Shown here: positions 1-10,804 of the stretch, one piece after another
Layout of the letters: every line of letters starts with the position of its first letter
Position numbering within the stretch: the first letter of the stretch is position 1
Assembly: GCF_963678975.1 (NCBI RefSeq)
Contig: NC_089274.1
Location: 20,421,133-20,485,132, forward strand
DNA: 64,000 nt
Reading direction: 5' to 3'
DNA from: Dysidea avara
Lineage: Eukaryota > Porifera > Demospongiae > Dictyoceratida > Dysideidae
Notes under the pieces: generated by a model
The model's database searches: none
Told to the model about the DNA's origin: nothing
Seen by the model: only the letters and a program-made list of their open reading frames with translations
Translations under genes and position numbers: made by a program

Positions 1-50
1 AATTTTGGTGGTCAGGTGGATGAGAAACTAACAACTAACTTTATGTGGCC
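1..50. repeat. Right end of a Harbinger-like MITE (cut by window start)
   Basis: The first 50 bases contain GGATGAGAAACTAA and end in GGCC followed by TAA. This resembles the terminal repeat of the complete Harbinger-type MITE at 30697-31150, which has GGATGAGAAACTAA near a GGGGCC end followed by a TAA duplication. A weaker similar end (GATGAGAAAC...GGCC) lies at about 313-353. The left part is outside the window, so this assignment rests on short similarity. Confidence 0.4.
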
Positions 51-53
51 TAA

Positions 54-1303
54 TGAAGGGCATAATAAATCACAGCAAAATTATTAAAAGACAGCATTTA
101 GCAGTGGGCTGCAGGTCCTTGACTAGTGAGACTCAAATTTTAGCCACAGAATGTGCATAAACCCAGCCCAGTGAATAGAGATAACCGCAAAACTCAGATG
201 AAACAAAACGACGTCTATATTGTAGCAAACTTTTTCACATGCATGAAAATAGTACAGCCATGTGATCATTGAAGTTCAAATAGTCAAAATTTGGTATGGC
301 TACTTAAAAATTGATGCAGGTGGTGATGAGAAACAAGAAATTAAATAATGACGGCCTAGCTACACAGCAGAGGAGATACGACACTCATTAAGTGCCATCA
401 AAAAGAATGTGTTAATTGCATATTTTGAGTTTTAAAACTGATACTTAACCTGACTTTATCGGGTTATGGAGACCTCGAATACAATTTCCGGTGCTATGGT
501 ATTCCATTTTTGCCATTTACCCTCCGTTTTGTGTGGTAAGCTCTTCACCATGTGACAGTGCCTCTAATCATCTTGTATGTTGACATCAAACCACCAGGAT
601 TCACCGTATCATTCATTTACGCATAGGAAAAGATGTCGATTGGCACCGAGTTTTTATTGAAACCCTTTTAAAGTTCCTTTTTAATTACTCTGTATAAATC
701 CCATACGCTCACGTGTGTCGTACCCCCTCCTCTGGCTACACAGCTTAGGGTCTATGTAGCTGGTTTCTTTAAACCACCTTAAACAAAACGCAATACTGAT
801 GCATATCAAATACCTTCCCTGTAATGATTTAATAGATTTTATTTATTACTATCAATTTTACCAGTTAAGCACTGAAGGGCGAACAAAGAATTCATAACTG
901 CAGAGAGGATGGGGTTATGGGGTACTAGGTAAAGTGTATCCACAAGTATTTATCCCTTGCGTCACCTCCAGTGCCATGCATTACACATTAACCAAGTGTG
1001 TCTCCCAGGCTAATTCTACAAACAGTGAAATGGCACTCACATTTCTGCGTGAAACTGGATTCCTGAAAGCAGCAACAATCGAAACGATATTGATGGTGTG
1101 CATCAACTGAGTAGTCAACCCGGCAGCTGCAACCAACCCGCGACAGACTCGAGTTTGCATGGTATCAGTATACAGAGAAATCCCCGACTAATGCTTGCCC
1201 CCTAGTTCCCTGTATACTTCCCACCAGACACTTCGACCGTATAGTTCAAAATAAGCCACTTTTCACTATTGAACCATATGGTCAAAATAAGTACGAGAAT
1301 AGG
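54..1303. other. No gene seen
   Basis: I find no convincing coding region, RNA gene or complete repeat here. Short reading frames lack domains. The stretch has ordinary AT-rich intergenic composition. Confidence 0.5.
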
Positions 1304-1304
1304 T

Positions 1305-1495
1305 TGTGCGTGCGTGCGTGCGTGCGTGCCTGCGTGCGTGCCTGCGTGCGTGCGTGCCTGCGTGCGTGCGTGCCTGCGTGCCTGCGTGCCTGCGTGCCTG
1401 CGTGCCTGCGTGCGTGCGTGCCTGCGTGCGTGCGTGCCTGCGTGCGTGCGTGCCTGCGTGCCTGCCTGCGTGCGTGCCTGCATGCCTGCCTACCT
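1305..1495. repeat. GCGT/GCCT tetranucleotide microsatellite
   Basis: About 190 bp of alternating GCGT and GCCT tetramers. The array opens reading frames on both strands (poly Arg-Ala-Cys-Val on plus, Arg-His-Ala-Thr on minus). These are artefacts of the repeat, not genes. The pattern of GCGT and GCCT units is irregular. Confidence 0.9.
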
Positions 1496-1799
1496 GCTAC
1501 CACAGTCACAAGGCTGGAGGCCAAACGAAGCTGTATTGTATGTCAAACTCACCAGTGGGATGTGCCTTTTGGGGTTATGATGAGTGTGTGCCCTTGTCTT
1601 TCCATTTATCTTTGGTCTTCGTCCTTCTTCATCAATGGAGGTGTTAATTTCCCTATTAACACTTTCCTTGAGCAGCATATTGAGGTGCTGCAGACTACAC
1701 TCACACTCTCTGTAGATTCAATACCACACCTATTAACACGATCTTGGTTGATTAACTGCAATGATTGCGCACCAAGACCACATCTCTTACCAATCTATG

Positions 1800-2131
1800 C
1801 ATAGGCGGCGGATTGGGGGGGGGGAGGGGGGCTAGGGGGCTTAGCCCCCCCTCAGAATGATATCACACCGAAATTATCTTTCTTGGAGTGGGGCTGAAAA
1901 CCGTGATAAAGATCGAGACACTCTAATAGAGCAGTCACTCTAATAAAGTAGTCAGTGTGTAGCGAGCTATGTAGGGATTTTTCAGCTAAAAATGGTAGCT
2001 GATGAGGTGGAAAGCTCTTGTCAGTTGGTTGTGACTTTTTTTTTTTTTTTTTGGTCTCACCTTACCAAACTATAGAAATAAGTCTGGGTCAGCCCAGCCC
2101 CCCCTCATATCAACTACTTGCTCTGCCGCTG
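1800..2131 (+). mobile_element. hAT-type MITE, family A copy 1
   Basis: The element begins CATAGGCGGCGGA and ends GCCGCTG, giving short inverted ends that start with CA. It is flanked by a perfect 8-bp duplication AATCTATG (1792-1799 and 2132-2139). Inside are G/C-runs, CTCTAATAGAGCAGTCAC, and a T-run of about 17 followed by GGTCTCACC. There is no coding capacity. An 8-bp target duplication with CA-starting ends is the hAT signature. Three further copies lie at 5834, 28850 (inverted) and 53370. Confidence 0.88.
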
Positions 2132-2139
2132 AATCTATG

Positions 2140-3278
2140 TATTCAGTCATGATGACACACCTCGTTATTATTGGTCTGGCTGTATCTGTAATGCCAGCAC
2201 AATGAAAAGTGACATATCCTCTGCTGACTTGAGATATTCTAATACAGCAGTCACCTAATAGAACAGTCACATGTATGTAACTGTATGCTATAACAAAAAA
2301 AACAACAAAAAAACATTATTAGCAATTTAAAAATGGAGTATAGGGATCCAAGTGATAAAAAGTAGTGAAACAATAGATGAATGATGTTGGTATTACAGCA
2401 TAGCTCGGTGGGAAAATCCCTCCTTTGGACATGCCAAATAAGTTAGCTAATAATTTTTAATATACTAGTATTACATCATTTCTACACTATCCATTTTTAA
2501 TGCTGCACTCCTTTTTCTCAGCTTTAACAATTTTTGTATGCACAAGCCCCAATGCAACTAGCTTGAGGCTTACCTTTATGAGAAAATACTTTGAAAGCTT
2601 GTGTACCCTAGTGGTAACTGAGCTCAAATTTGGTGTAGATGATATCACACCTAAAGGGGAGTGCAAAATGTTTTGATTCTGGCAGGACACAAGTAAGATA
2701 TGGATGTGCATTGTTTTAGTTCTTATATATAATGCACATTTGTCTAATAAACATCTGCACCAGCTTGCCTTAGCCACACAACACCGAGGAATTGGCCGAC
2801 TGTTTATCTTGTTCCTGGGTAAAAGATGTATCCACGAAGATTGTACAGAAGGGGTTGCTGTAAACAAGGATGATAAGACTGTGTTATTGTTCGTAATGTG
2901 CTGATTTTTTACTGTACGCATTTAACACTAAACGATTCGCCGTTGTAACTCACAAGTGCATGCTTGTACTATATTTCAGTTACAATATCATGGTACTTCA
3001 GATAACACGTTGATATAATAATTAAGAGTGTGTAGGTTGCACTGAGGTCACCAGAGAAGAAAAGGTGCAAAACGTTCGATAATTGATTAACAGAAATTAA
3101 TGGACGTTCGATAATAGGTATCGGTGTTCGATAATTCATATTTTACGGAATGCAGAAATCCACTCATAACACGGACACTAATCGGATACTATTGCTCAAA
3201 CTTACGTGAGGTATTTTACGAGAAAGTCGATACCTCCTGGTGAACATTCAAGGTTGATACTACTTTCCTGGAGATAGC
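2140..3278. other. No gene; short motifs only
   Basis: No supported gene. At 2232-2268 there are degenerate copies of the CTAATAGARCAGTCAC motif that also occurs inside several MITEs. At 3077-3137 the 10-mer GTTCGATAAT occurs three times. Short reading frames at 2487-2921 and 2704-2904 show no recognisable domain. Confidence 0.45.
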
Positions 3279-3860
3279 TATTTATGAAGTAATTCAGCGA
3301 CAAGCAACTAAATTCATCCTTAAAGACTATGAATCTAGCTATCATACTCATCTCCTCAAACTAGATCTATTGCCTTTAATGTATACACTGGATTTCTATG
3401 ACATCATGTTTTTCATCAAAGCTCTAAAGCAGCCTTCCAACCATTTTAATATATATGATCATGTTTCTTTTAGCACTGCAAACACCAGATCATCCTCTAA
3501 TAATAAACTCAACCATGTCTACACTTCTAACAATTACACCAGGAACTTCTATTTCAACAGAATATCAAGACTGTGGAATAAATTACCATCCATCGATCTA
3601 AGCCAGCCACTATCAGTCATTAAAGTCAACATCTACAAGTATCTACATCAACACTTCACACTTCATTTTTCAGCTGACAATCCTTGTACGTATCATTTTT
3701 GTTGCAGATGTAGTAATTGTTTTAAAGTAGGTTTATCTAGCAATTTCTCGGTACTTTAGTTTTGTAATTAAGTAAATTAAGTTTTAACTTTTCGGGCTGC
3801 CAACACGGGTTGTTGGTTGACCCTCAATACGTTTACTGCATTGTAAAGTATTATTAATAA
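3279..3860 (+). pseudogene. 3' end of a CR1/Jockey-like LINE
   Basis: The translation carries the tail typical of a non-LTR retrotransposon reverse transcriptase. A frame starting IQRQATKFILKDYESSYH leads into LLPLMYTLDFYDIMFFIKALK, then the conserved NRISRLWNKLP block at about 3552-3590, stopping at 3757-3759. A non-coding 3' end follows, with a short ATTAATAATAAT tail. The catalytic RT core is absent, so this is a 5'-truncated copy. The family is recognised from the ...RLWNKLP tail, and the exact clade is inferred. Confidence 0.65.
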
Positions 3861-4150
3861 TAATGTATAAACCTTGTTTGATAATCGGTCACTTACGCTA
3901 TATCAGCGGTGTGGCATTGGCACAGTGATCACAGTCTATAATATTATGCATACAGCCATGCACAACATACAGGAGATAGTTACACATTGTTGTATATGCA
4001 CTGCATCGGCTTCTTGTTTAGCTATTACAGACTCACAGTAGACTAGTAGTTAAGCCGAGTGGAAAATAATTCCAGCCGCCAGCAAGCCAGATGAAGGTGG
4101 CGGTATAATGAAAATAATTCCAGCCGCTAGCAAGCCAGATGAAGGATGAA
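3861..4150. other. Intergenic; short tandem duplication
   Basis: No gene. A roughly 46-bp unit (AATAATTCCAGCCGCCAGCAA and its variant) is repeated at about 4065-4105 and 4112-4148. Confidence 0.5.
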
Positions 4151-4159
4151 GATGTAGAC

Positions 4160-5582
4160 CTATAATACAACTACCGGTACAAGCGACAAAGTGCCTTTCT
4201 TGACGTAAGGGTGTTTCACCCAAATGCACCAAGTTACCGTAACTCCAGCATACCATCTGTATATCGCCGTCATGAATTACAGAAGAAGCGAGAGTATGGC
4301 GAACGTGTCCGGGAGGTGGAACAGGCTTCCTTTACCCCTTTAGTTTTTTCCACAACCGGTGGAATGGGAGGAGAAGCACTAACATTCTATCGTCGTCTGG
4401 CCGACATGCTTTCTCGCCACAGCTCAACATCTTATAGTGGCGCTCTGGCGTGGATTCGCTGCACACTGTCTTTTTCATTGCTTCGTTCTGCTACAATGTG
4501 CATCCGGGGAACAAGATCCATCCTTCATCGTCACAGTTCCAACAATGCTTCCCCGGAAATGGGCCAAAATAGAGAAGACTATACTGCGTTACAGAGTGAC
4601 TTAGACTTACTTCAAAGATGGTCACAACAGTGGCTTTTGAATTTTAATATTTCCAAGTGCAAACACCTTCACTTCGGCCCAGCCCACCACTATGGTCCTT
4701 ACTGTCTCAACGGAATATTTATTGACATCAATGCAACGCACAGCGACCTCGGTATTGTTTTTGACGATCAGCTCAAATTCCATCATCACACCACTCAAGT
4801 TACTACCAAAGCTAACCGAGTACTTGGTTTGATTAAGAAATCATTTGAATACCTTGACTCTACCATGCTAACTTGTCTGTTCAATACATTAGTTCGACCT
4901 ATCTTGGAATACAATAATCCTATTTGGGGGCCTCATTATATTCTAGACAACAGAAAGGTAGAGAAGATACAACGAAGGGCTACTCGTCTCATCCCACAAC
5001 TTCAAGACAAATCTTACTCAGAGAGGTTGACACAACTAGATTTGCCATCTTTTCATTATAGACGTTTGAGAGGTGATCTAATATTTCTTTTCAAAATTCT
5101 TAACAATTATTTCACCACCGATTTTACTGATATATATACGTACTCAAGATCTATTACCAGGGGGGCATCAATTCAAATTGTTTAAGGAACGCTCAAGACT
5201 ATTATGTAGATCTAATTACTTTATCAATAGAATCACCAACAATTGGAATAGTTTGCCTAATTATGTTGTAAATATTTCTTCGATTAACACTTTTAAATCA
5301 TTATTAGATAGTCATTTAATTGATTCAAGATTTATTTTTGTATAAGTTATTTAATTGATTCAAGAGTTATTTTTGTATAATTACTGCATTGATCGGGTAT
5401 GCAGGCTGTGCCTTTACCCGTATTTAATCATAATCATAATCATAATCATAATCATATTGCTGGCCCTAGGGACTTTTAGTTGTCCCCCTTTCAGTTGTCC
5501 AGCACACTTGCTCCTTGGTGCTGGGGGTGGTAGCTAGGCAAGGGCAGTACATCCAGCCCGGGAGAAAAAAAACAAAAAAACT
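4160..5582 (+). mobile_element. Older LINE 3' end, split by a second LINE
   Basis: The outer element has two parts: 4160-4575 and 5457-5582. The first encodes the conserved segment [15 protein letters not shown] ... VSTTGGMG-type residues ... LAWIRCTLSFSLLRS that follows the RT in some invertebrate LINEs. The second is its 3' end (CCCTAGGGACTTTTAG ... CCAGCCCGGGAG) with a poly-A tail at 5566-5582. The minus-strand copy at 14370-14880 has both parts contiguous. That shows 4576-5456 is an insertion. The poly-A tail abuts the BEL 5' LTR remnant at 5583, so this LINE landed in that LTR. Confidence 0.7.
4576..5456 (+). pseudogene. 5'-truncated CR1-like LINE RT fragment
   Basis: The translation shows an RT thumb-side segment: LQRWSQQWLLNFNISKCK, then DLGIVFDDQLKFHHH, then LVRPILEYNNPIWGP, IQRRATRLIPQL and a NWNSLPN tail. 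The frame shifts at about 5163, where the coding continues as HQFKLFKERSRL to about 5345. The catalytic FADD core is missing. It ends in four AATCAT units at about 5428-5456, a tail type seen in CR1-like LINEs. The 324-residue open frame starting at 4211 is a chance fusion of the outer and inner LINE and not a real protein. Confidence 0.7.
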
Positions 5583-5652
5583 CAGTAATGATTAAACTGA
5601 GATGGCGTATAATACCGAACGCACGGCAAGGAAATAGACCCTATCTCTTACA
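5583..5652 (+). repeat. 3' end of BEL 5' LTR
   Basis: About 65 bp matches the end of the 3' LTR (13879-13944), ending TTACA here and CTACA there. The rest of the 5' LTR was displaced by the LINE whose poly-A tail ends at 5582. Similarity stops at the LTR boundary, as expected. Confidence 0.7.
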
Positions 5653-5667
5653 TGGTCCTTCGAGCCG
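5653..5667 (+). promoter_or_regulatory. BEL primer-binding site
   Basis: TGGTCCTTCGAGCCG begins directly after the LTR end. TGG pairs with the CCA end of a tRNA, and the remainder is complementary to a TTCGAAGGACC-like tRNA 3' half. The position is exactly where first-strand DNA synthesis would start. The primer tRNA species was not determined. Confidence 0.6.
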
Positions 5668-5833
5668 ACGACCTACGGATCGATTTCATTTAAGATTAAC
5701 TGTCAGGATCTCGTCAACCCGGACATACTACTCGTATCTCACCATTATTATTAACCCACCACAAGAAATCCTTGGTACCGGGCATGGTACCCTGGAAGGC
5801 GAGTAATTGATTGTGTCATAGAACTCCTTGTTG

Positions 5834-6084
5834 CATAGGCGGCGGAAAGGGGGGGCTAGGGGCTAAAGCCCCCCCTCGATCTGCTGAGGCAGAATGATAT
5901 CACACCGAAATTATCTTTCTTGGAGTGGGGCTGAAAACCGTGATAAAGATCGAGATACTCTAATAGAGCAGTCACTCTAATAAAGTAGTCAGTGTGTAGC
6001 GAGCTATGTAAGGATTTTTATGTAGTTTATCAGCAGCTAGAAATGGTAGCTGGTGAGGTGGAAAGCTCTTGTCAGTTGGTTGTG

Positions 6085-6122
<38 letters not shown>

Positions 6123-6200
6123 GTCTCACCAAACTATAGAAATAAGTCTGGGTCAGCTCAGCGGAGCCCCCCCTCATATCAACTACTTCCTCCGCCGCTG
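5834..6200 (+). mobile_element. hAT-type MITE, family A copy 2
   Basis: Begins CATAGGCGGCGGA, ends TCCGCCGCTG, with a perfect 8-bp duplication CCTTGTTG at 5826-5833 and 6201-6208. It contains the family motif CTCTAATAGAGCAGTCAC and a T-run of about 33. It is inserted in the untranslated leader of the BEL element and is therefore younger than it. Confidence 0.9.
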
Positions 6201-6490
6201 CCTTGTTGTGTGTTGCGGTGTGTTGTTACCCGTGTAGGAAGTCTGCTCAGTTTGGTGTACGTTAATTGGATTGGACGAAGCGGAAGTCCTGGCAGTTACC
6301 CACGGACACGCCGAAACCTCATTGAACGCGACAATAAGTGAGTTAAGTAATTAAGGCACGGTATGTCTGAAGGATTGAGTAGAAGGAGAAAGATTCGGGT
6401 TTTACTCTTTTCACCACCTTTCATAACCCTTGCGTAATATTAAGCTCAAAAGCATCCAGACTTCCTACTGTAGTTGTTGCTCTCTCTCTT

Positions 6491-6645
6491 CGACTTTAGG
6501 GCACGTATCTAGTAGTTGCCGCGAGTAGTCGACTTTAGGGGATGCGTCCAGTAGTTTCCGCGAGTAGTCGACTTTAGGGGAAGTGTCCAGTAGTTGCCAC
6601 GCCGGAGTAGTAGACTTTAGGGGAAGCGTCTAGTAGTGTTAGCGT
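6491..6645 (+). repeat. 39-43 bp tandem repeat, about four units
   Basis: Units beginning CGACTTTAGGG start at 6491, 6530, 6569 and about 6612 (the last as AGACTTTAGGG) and continue (G)CGTCYAGTAGTTGCCGCGAGTA. The array sits in the BEL leader between the MITE and gag. Confidence 0.8.
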
Positions 6646-6700
6646 TAGGGTTAGGGTTCAGCTTTGGTTTCTTCTTCACCTTTAGGGTTAGGTTCTTCTT
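6640..6700 (+). repeat. TTAGGG-rich dispersed repeat
   Basis: GTTAGCGTTAGGGTTAGGG followed by TTCAGCTTTGGTTTCTTC. The same 40-bp block occurs inverted at about 15671-15712. The TTAGGG content is telomere-like but is part of the dispersed unit, so it is not evidence of a telomere. Confidence 0.6.
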
Positions 6701-6764
6701 ACTATATACAGCTTATTTCGTTAGTCACATTTATAAGATACAAAAGAAGGGAATCAAGGGAGCT

Positions 6765-6890
6765 AGCAGCGGTAGCATAATCGGTAGCACACTGGACCAT
6801 CACACTGGGATCCTGGGTTCGATCCCTCTTCAATACTGCACTTTTTTTCTTCGCCTTTTTGGTTCGCCGTTATTTTTCTAAGTTCTGTAG
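6765..6890 (+). repeat. tRNA-derived SINE (family 1)
   Basis: An A-box-like TAGCATAATCGGTAGC (about 6774-6789) and a B-box GGTTCGATCC (about 6814-6823) are spaced as in an internal pol III promoter, with a T-run at 6842. The T-stem does not pair properly, so it is not a functional tRNA. A minus-strand relative at 14165-14312 shares AGCAGCGGT at the start and CTTCG ... TTTTCTAAGTT after the tRNA-like part. Confidence 0.55.
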
Positions 6891-6997
6891 GGTTATGAAA
6901 TAGGGTGAAAAGAGTGATACCCAGAAAGATTCGTGGCGGACATAGGGGTCTGCTACACGTATGGTTCATGAGATATATGAAGCCATAGAATCCACAG

Positions 6998-7326
6998 ATG
7001 AGAGATTCCATTGTAACTAAGCTAGAACAATGTAAGATATCACCTGAAGAGAAACTGGAGATTATCAGACAGCAGGATGATGAAATACTGGAGTTGGTAG
7101 GAGATGAAGAAGTGGAACATGAGATCGATGAAGCTGATACCCTTAGTGGAAGGGTGTGTAGAGCCATAATTGATGCCACTCGTGCAATCGAAGTAAAATT
7201 GGTCCCAACCTCATCGCAAGTAACTGTAAGCAATCCCACTACAACTGCTGAGACGAGTGCCCCCTCCACCGAAGCCTCCACAGTAGCTGCTGCTACGACC
7301 AGTGCAGCAACTGAAACCCCCACAGG

Positions 7327-7399
<73 letters not shown>

Positions 7400-8677
7400 A
7401 CAACCAGTGCGACAGTTCCTGAAGTTTCTGAGACTACACCAGTATCAGTATTGACAGATACTACTACACCAGGTACAGTTTCCACATCCAGTACTGCTCC
7501 TCCAGCACCAGTACTCACAATGCCAACGTCATCTTCGACAACCGGATTGCCGGTCATCCCTCCACCAATCTTCAGTACGCCTGTACTTCACTCAGGGACA
7601 AGAGCGACGTTGGCTTCAGTGGTGTCATCTGATGTTTCAAGCCCGCTTCACTCCACTGCTTTAAGTGTTGGTCCTTTGCCCATGGTGAAACTACCCAAAC
7701 TAACTTTAAAGAAGTTTAATGGTGACCTCACGAAGTGGACACCTTTCTGGGACTCCTATGAATCCTCCATACATAGCAACCCCAGTTTGTCCAACATTGA
7801 TAAATTTGTCTGCCTTAATTCACTGTTGGAAGGCCCAGCATCAGAATCGGTGGCGGGATTAAGGATCACGGCGGCCAATTACAACGAAGCAGTATCTATT
7901 CTCCAGGGTAGATTCGGTGACATAGATCAAATCGTGGGTAAACACATGGAGGCACTACTTTCCCTGGAAGTAGTTACTTCACAGTACAACTTGAAGGCAT
8001 TACGTCGCTTGCACGATCAAGTAGAGTCACAGGTGAGGGATCTCAGAGCCCTTGGCATTGCAGCCAACTCCTATGGTAGTTTGTTGTCACCCGTAATTTT
8101 GAAGAAGCTTCCCCAAGAACTACGCCTAATTGTGAGTCGAGAAGTAAGAGAAGGAAGATGGAATTTAGATGAACTGATGAGACTGATTGATGTGGAAATT
8201 AAGGCCAGGGAATGTGCTTCTAACATGTCCAATGCAAGCACTGACGGTAACCGTCTACCCAAGGCTCAAGGCAAGAGCCTGCCTACTAACACTGCGCTGT
8301 ATTCAAGTGAATCCCCTGTTCCTAAGTGCTCTTACTGTAGACAACAACACTCCTCCATTTCATGTAGAACGGTAACCGATCCAAATGAGCGTAAGCAAAT
8401 TTTGAGGAAGGCGGGAAGGTGTTTTGTGTGTCTCAGAAGACACCACACAAGCCGTGATTGTCGCTCTACTTTAAGATGCACGGGCTGTGGAGGGAGGCAT
8501 CATACTAGTATTTGTAATGGACGAATGATGCAGGATGGAGCTAGATCCCAGACCATTAGGCAGAATCAAGGTACTGGTGGTATTCCAACTACTATTCAAC
8601 CTCAGATGCTGCAAACCCAGGACGCACCCAACACTGGTGGAATGGTTCCCAGCAGACATGGGGCCAAGTACATTTGA
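6998..8677 (+). pseudogene. BEL gag, interrupted
   Basis: The 559-codon frame starts with a charged segment and then a Thr/Ala/Ser-rich linker whose poly-alanine run (about residues 109-133) comes from a GCT microsatellite. From residue 229, MVKLPKLTLKKFNGDLTKW begins the DUF1759-type gag domain of Pao elements. Cys/His zinc knuckles (CSYC ... CFVC ... CTGC) lie at residues 444-505. The last residues before the stop are encoded by the inserted MITE: true gag sequence stops at 8652, and the same frame resumes at 9247. Translation in the present state ends early. Confidence 0.85.
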
Positions 8678-9238
8678 AAGTACTTAAGTAAAGTACAAGT
8701 ACTTTTGAATTTTCCAAGTATAAGTACAAGTACTCTGGCAACAATCAAGAGAGTATTTAAGTAAAGTACAAGTACATGCTGGAAGTACTCAAGTAAAGTA
8801 CAAGATACACTTATTCAGTGTATTGTAGTATGTAAGTGTACCTAGTGGGGTTGGTACTTTCAGGTTTTTGTCAACTATTTACTCTCTTAAACACTTAAAA
8901 TGCACTAACTTTAGCAGCAGCATTGTTTTTATTTGCCAGAATTCTATGACATCATTAATCGTGGCTACATGATACATAGTAAGGTTAGGGAAGGCACTAG
9001 AAGAATTGTACAATGCACCTTCATGCAATTTTGTAATGTACCCACTGTGTACAAACTACGTACAATGTTTGCAGTACTTAAGTACTCAAGTACATACAAG
9101 TATTTAGCAAAGTACTTGAGTATAAGTACAAGTACACTGGGGAAATTAAGGAAGTATTTAAGTAAAGTACAAGTACTTTCAAATCTGTACTTCAAGTGTA
9201 CTTAAGTATAAGTACTCATGTACTTGGCCCCATGTCTG
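8653..9238. mobile_element. hAT-type MITE inserted in gag
   Basis: The terminal inverted repeats begin CAGACATGGGGCCAAGTA (about 21 bp) and are flanked by a perfect 8-bp duplication GTTCCCAG (8645-8652 and 9239-9246). The interior is packed with AAGTACTTAAGTA and AAGTACAAGTACTT motifs on both strands. There is no coding capacity. The gag frame phase is the same on both sides of the element, so the insertion hit an open frame. Confidence 0.9.
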
Positions 9239-9246
9239 GTTCCCAG

Positions 9247-10801
9247 TATGCCAACTACCACTGCTGCATTTCAGAGTAGTACTACTAAGGTGCCAGTGTT
9301 GTTGCAGACAGCACAAGTGTCTGTCTTCAAGCCCTGTGAGCCAACTATATCAATGAACATACGGGCAATATTTGATAGCGGAAGCCAACGATCTTATATA
9401 AGTGAGAGGGTGAAACATTCCCTCTCATTAAACACGCTATATTCAGAAACCATGTTAATCAAGACCTTTGGGTCTGAGAGGGGCAATAGACAATTGTGTG
9501 ATGCTGTGTCAGTGGGGATCAACCTGCGAGCTGGGGGGAGTATGAACTTATTGTTTTTAGCTATACCGTTTATTTGTGAACCGTTGTGTGGCCAAACAAT
9601 ATCATGTGTAACAGAGCGATATGAGTATCTTGCTAACCTAGATTATGCAGACTACTCATGTGATGGTGATCAATTAGAAGTAGACATGTTGATTGGTGCT
9701 GACAATTATTGGAAATTGGTCACTGGCAAGCTGATTAATAGAGGTGATGGTCCTACTGCAGTTCATACAAGACTTGGATGGGTATTGTCTGGACCAGTTG
9801 AAGGCTTGCTATCTCAGAATACATCATGTAACCTTGTGTCGACTCATACTTTGAAGGTGGATGGCTATGTGCCACAGGAGTCTGAGCGTAGTTTGGACAG
9901 AACTCTCAAGTCCTTTTGGGACTTGGAGTCACTTGGCATAAGGGAAGGTGAGGTGGATGTGTACGAACAGTTCCAGAAGGAGATATGTTTTAAGAATGGG
10001 AGATATGAAGTTAACCTGCCGTGGAAGGAGGCAACTCCCACCTTACCATCCCACTATGAATTATCCCTGAAGAGACTTACCGGATTGCTTAGACGCTTGA
10101 GACAGTCTCCAGACATACTCCGACGTTATGATGATGTGATCAAGGAACAGCTTGCTGCTGGAATTGTGGAAGTTGTGAAGGATGAAGGGTCTCAGAGTAA
10201 GTTGACCCATTACTTACCGCATCACCCAGTAATCAGAGAGGATAAGTTGACAATGAAGGTCCGGGTGGTTTATGATGCCTCGGCCAAAACCCAAGGTCCA
10301 TCTCTTAATGATTGCTTGTATGCGGGGCCCAAGTTTGACCAATGTATTTTGGACATACTACTTAGACTCAGGTCACACAAAGTAGCACTGGTGGCCGACA
10401 TAGAAAAGGCCTTTCTAGAAATCTCAGTTGCGCCATGTGATAGAGATGTACTATGGTTTCTCTGGATTGATGACGTACACAAGAAGGTATCAGAAGTCTT
10501 GACACTAAGGTTTGCCCGAGTTGTCTTTGGAGTGTCGTCAAGCCCATTCCTTTTGAATGCCACTATCAGACATCATGTAGAGAAATACAAGGATATCGAA
10601 CCATCATTTGTTGAAACCTTTAGTCGTTCTATTTATGTAGATGATGTCAGCTTCGGAGCAGCAGATGATGATAGTGCCTTTGACCTCTATGCCAAGGCTA
10701 AGAAGATACTACTTGATGGAGGTTTCAATTTGTGTAAGTTCGTGAGCAATTCTGAGGGACTACAGCAACGCATAGAGTCAATCGAGGGTGGGCAAACTGC
10801 C
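9247..10801 (+). pseudogene. BEL pol: aspartic protease and reverse transcriptase
   Basis: The open frame runs from 9218 (the first codons are MITE sequence) to a TGA at 10802-10804. An aspartic-protease active site, FDSGSQRSYI, is at about residue 53 (DUF1758 type). The BEL-specific linker with LPWKEATPTLP follows, and then the RT with VRVVYDASAK, ADIEKAFLEI and the catalytic YVDD at about residue 473. The domains needed for cDNA synthesis are recognisable, but the reading frame is closed at 10802. Confidence 0.88.
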
Positions 10802-10804
10802 TGA

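Noticed and set aside
1202-1804. Several Cys/Arg/Ala-rich frames
   Set aside because: They arise from the GCGT/GCCT microsatellite on both strands.
4050-4256. Minus-strand frame with repeated SSGLLAAGIIF
   Set aside because: It is the translation of a short tandem duplication at 4065-4148.
6640-6690. Telomere or interstitial telomeric array
   Set aside because: Only two or three TTAGGG-like units, and they belong to a dispersed 40-bp block also found at 15671.
6771-6850. Functional tRNA gene
   Set aside because: A- and B-boxes are present, but the T-stem and acceptor stem do not pair; the sequence is a SINE head.
6763-7557. 264-codon minus-strand frame with poly-alanine
   Set aside because: Antisense shadow of gag; the alanine run is the GCT/AGC microsatellite.
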